Origin: an uncultured Collinsella sp.
Lineage (GTDB): Bacteria; Actinomycetota; Coriobacteriia; Coriobacteriales; Coriobacteriaceae
Assembly (NCBI GenBank): GCA_900551305.1
Contig: URVK01000094.1
Coordinates: 1-6,597 of the forward strand
DNA: 6,597 nt
Direction of reading: 5' to 3'
Shown here: one piece after another, positions 6,457-6,597 of the stretch
Numbering within the stretch: the first letter of the stretch is position 1
How the letters are laid out: each line of letters starts with the position of its first letter
The notes under the pieces: generated by a model
What the model was told of the DNA's origin: nothing
The model's database searches: none
Seen by the model: only the letters and a program-made list of their open reading frames with translations
Program-made: the position numbers and the translations under genes

Positions 6457-6597
6457 CTACACCGTGAGGAACATCATCACGATGATCATGACAAAGCCGA
6501 TAAGGTCGGTCGGCAAAAACACCGTCCCCAGCATAACGGCGCTGGTGATGGTCGCCGAAACCGGCTCCACAGTTCCGATGAGGCTCGCGCGCACCGA
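6457..6597 (-). CDS. EamA/DMT-superfamily transporter, C-terminal end (runs off the right edge)
   Basis: The reverse strand from 6597 to a TAG at 6459-6457 encodes the last 46 residues of an integral membrane protein. SVRASLIGTVEPVSATITSA matches the conserved start of the penultimate helix of the second EamA repeat (A.l...EPv.a). It is followed by DLIGFVMIIVMMFLTV, the final membrane helix. The family's usual LGE after the EP motif is LGT here. EamA proteins are ten-helix drug/metabolite exporters of very varied substrates, so no substrate can be given. About 150 bases separate the stop from the DUF4012 start, with no strong terminator seen. The N-terminal nine-tenths of the gene lie outside the window. 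Confidence 0.8.
   Translation of the reverse strand, partial: SVRASLIGTVEPVSATITSAVMLGTVFLPTDLIGFVMIIVMMFLTV

Overview
The window reads like a chromosomal segment of a GC-rich Gram-positive of the class Coriobacteriia, most likely Collinsella or a close relative. This is inferred from the codon bias (G/C at most third positions), a DUF4012 membrane protein next to a glmM-like gene, and a transcriptional T-box ahead of pheS. It is not based on any database match. No mobile element, CRISPR array, rRNA or tRNA gene was seen.

Layout. (1) Positions 1-396, minus strand: the first 132 codons of pheS, cut by the window edge. (2) Positions 481-762, minus strand: a well-formed T-box riboswitch leader for pheS, with a phenylalanine specifier (UUC), the double T-loop tip of Stem I, the UGGU antiterminator bulge and a strong intrinsic terminator. 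(3) Positions 902-2476, plus strand: an intact M32 (Taq-type) metallocarboxypeptidase, divergent from pheS. (4) Positions 2499-2563: a long GC-rich hairpin between convergent genes, bounded by GGGGACG/CGTCCCC. (5) Positions 2574-3911, minus strand: phosphoglucosamine mutase (glmM), complete in content but split over three reading frames by two frameshifts. (6) Positions 3931-3957: a strong hairpin directly before the glmM ribosome-binding site. (7) Positions 3995-6307, minus strand: a 770-residue single-pass membrane protein with a DUF4012 domain. (8) Positions 6457-6597, minus strand: the last 46 codons of an EamA/DMT-family transporter, cut by the window edge.

How the genes relate. pheS is controlled by uncharged tRNA-Phe through its leader and has no functional link to the divergent peptidase. 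The three minus-strand genes on the right (EamA, DUF4012, glmM) run in one direction. glmM supplies glucosamine-1-phosphate for peptidoglycan and other UDP-GlcNAc-dependent polymers. DUF4012 proteins are often found near surface-polysaccharide genes, so a loose cell-envelope theme is possible for the DUF4012-glmM pair, but the sequence does not prove it.

The most notable points are the broken glmM, which is normally essential, and the Phe T-box. The first glmM frameshift is explained neatly by loss of one copy of a tandem CCGGT. I found no convincing new multi-gene system.
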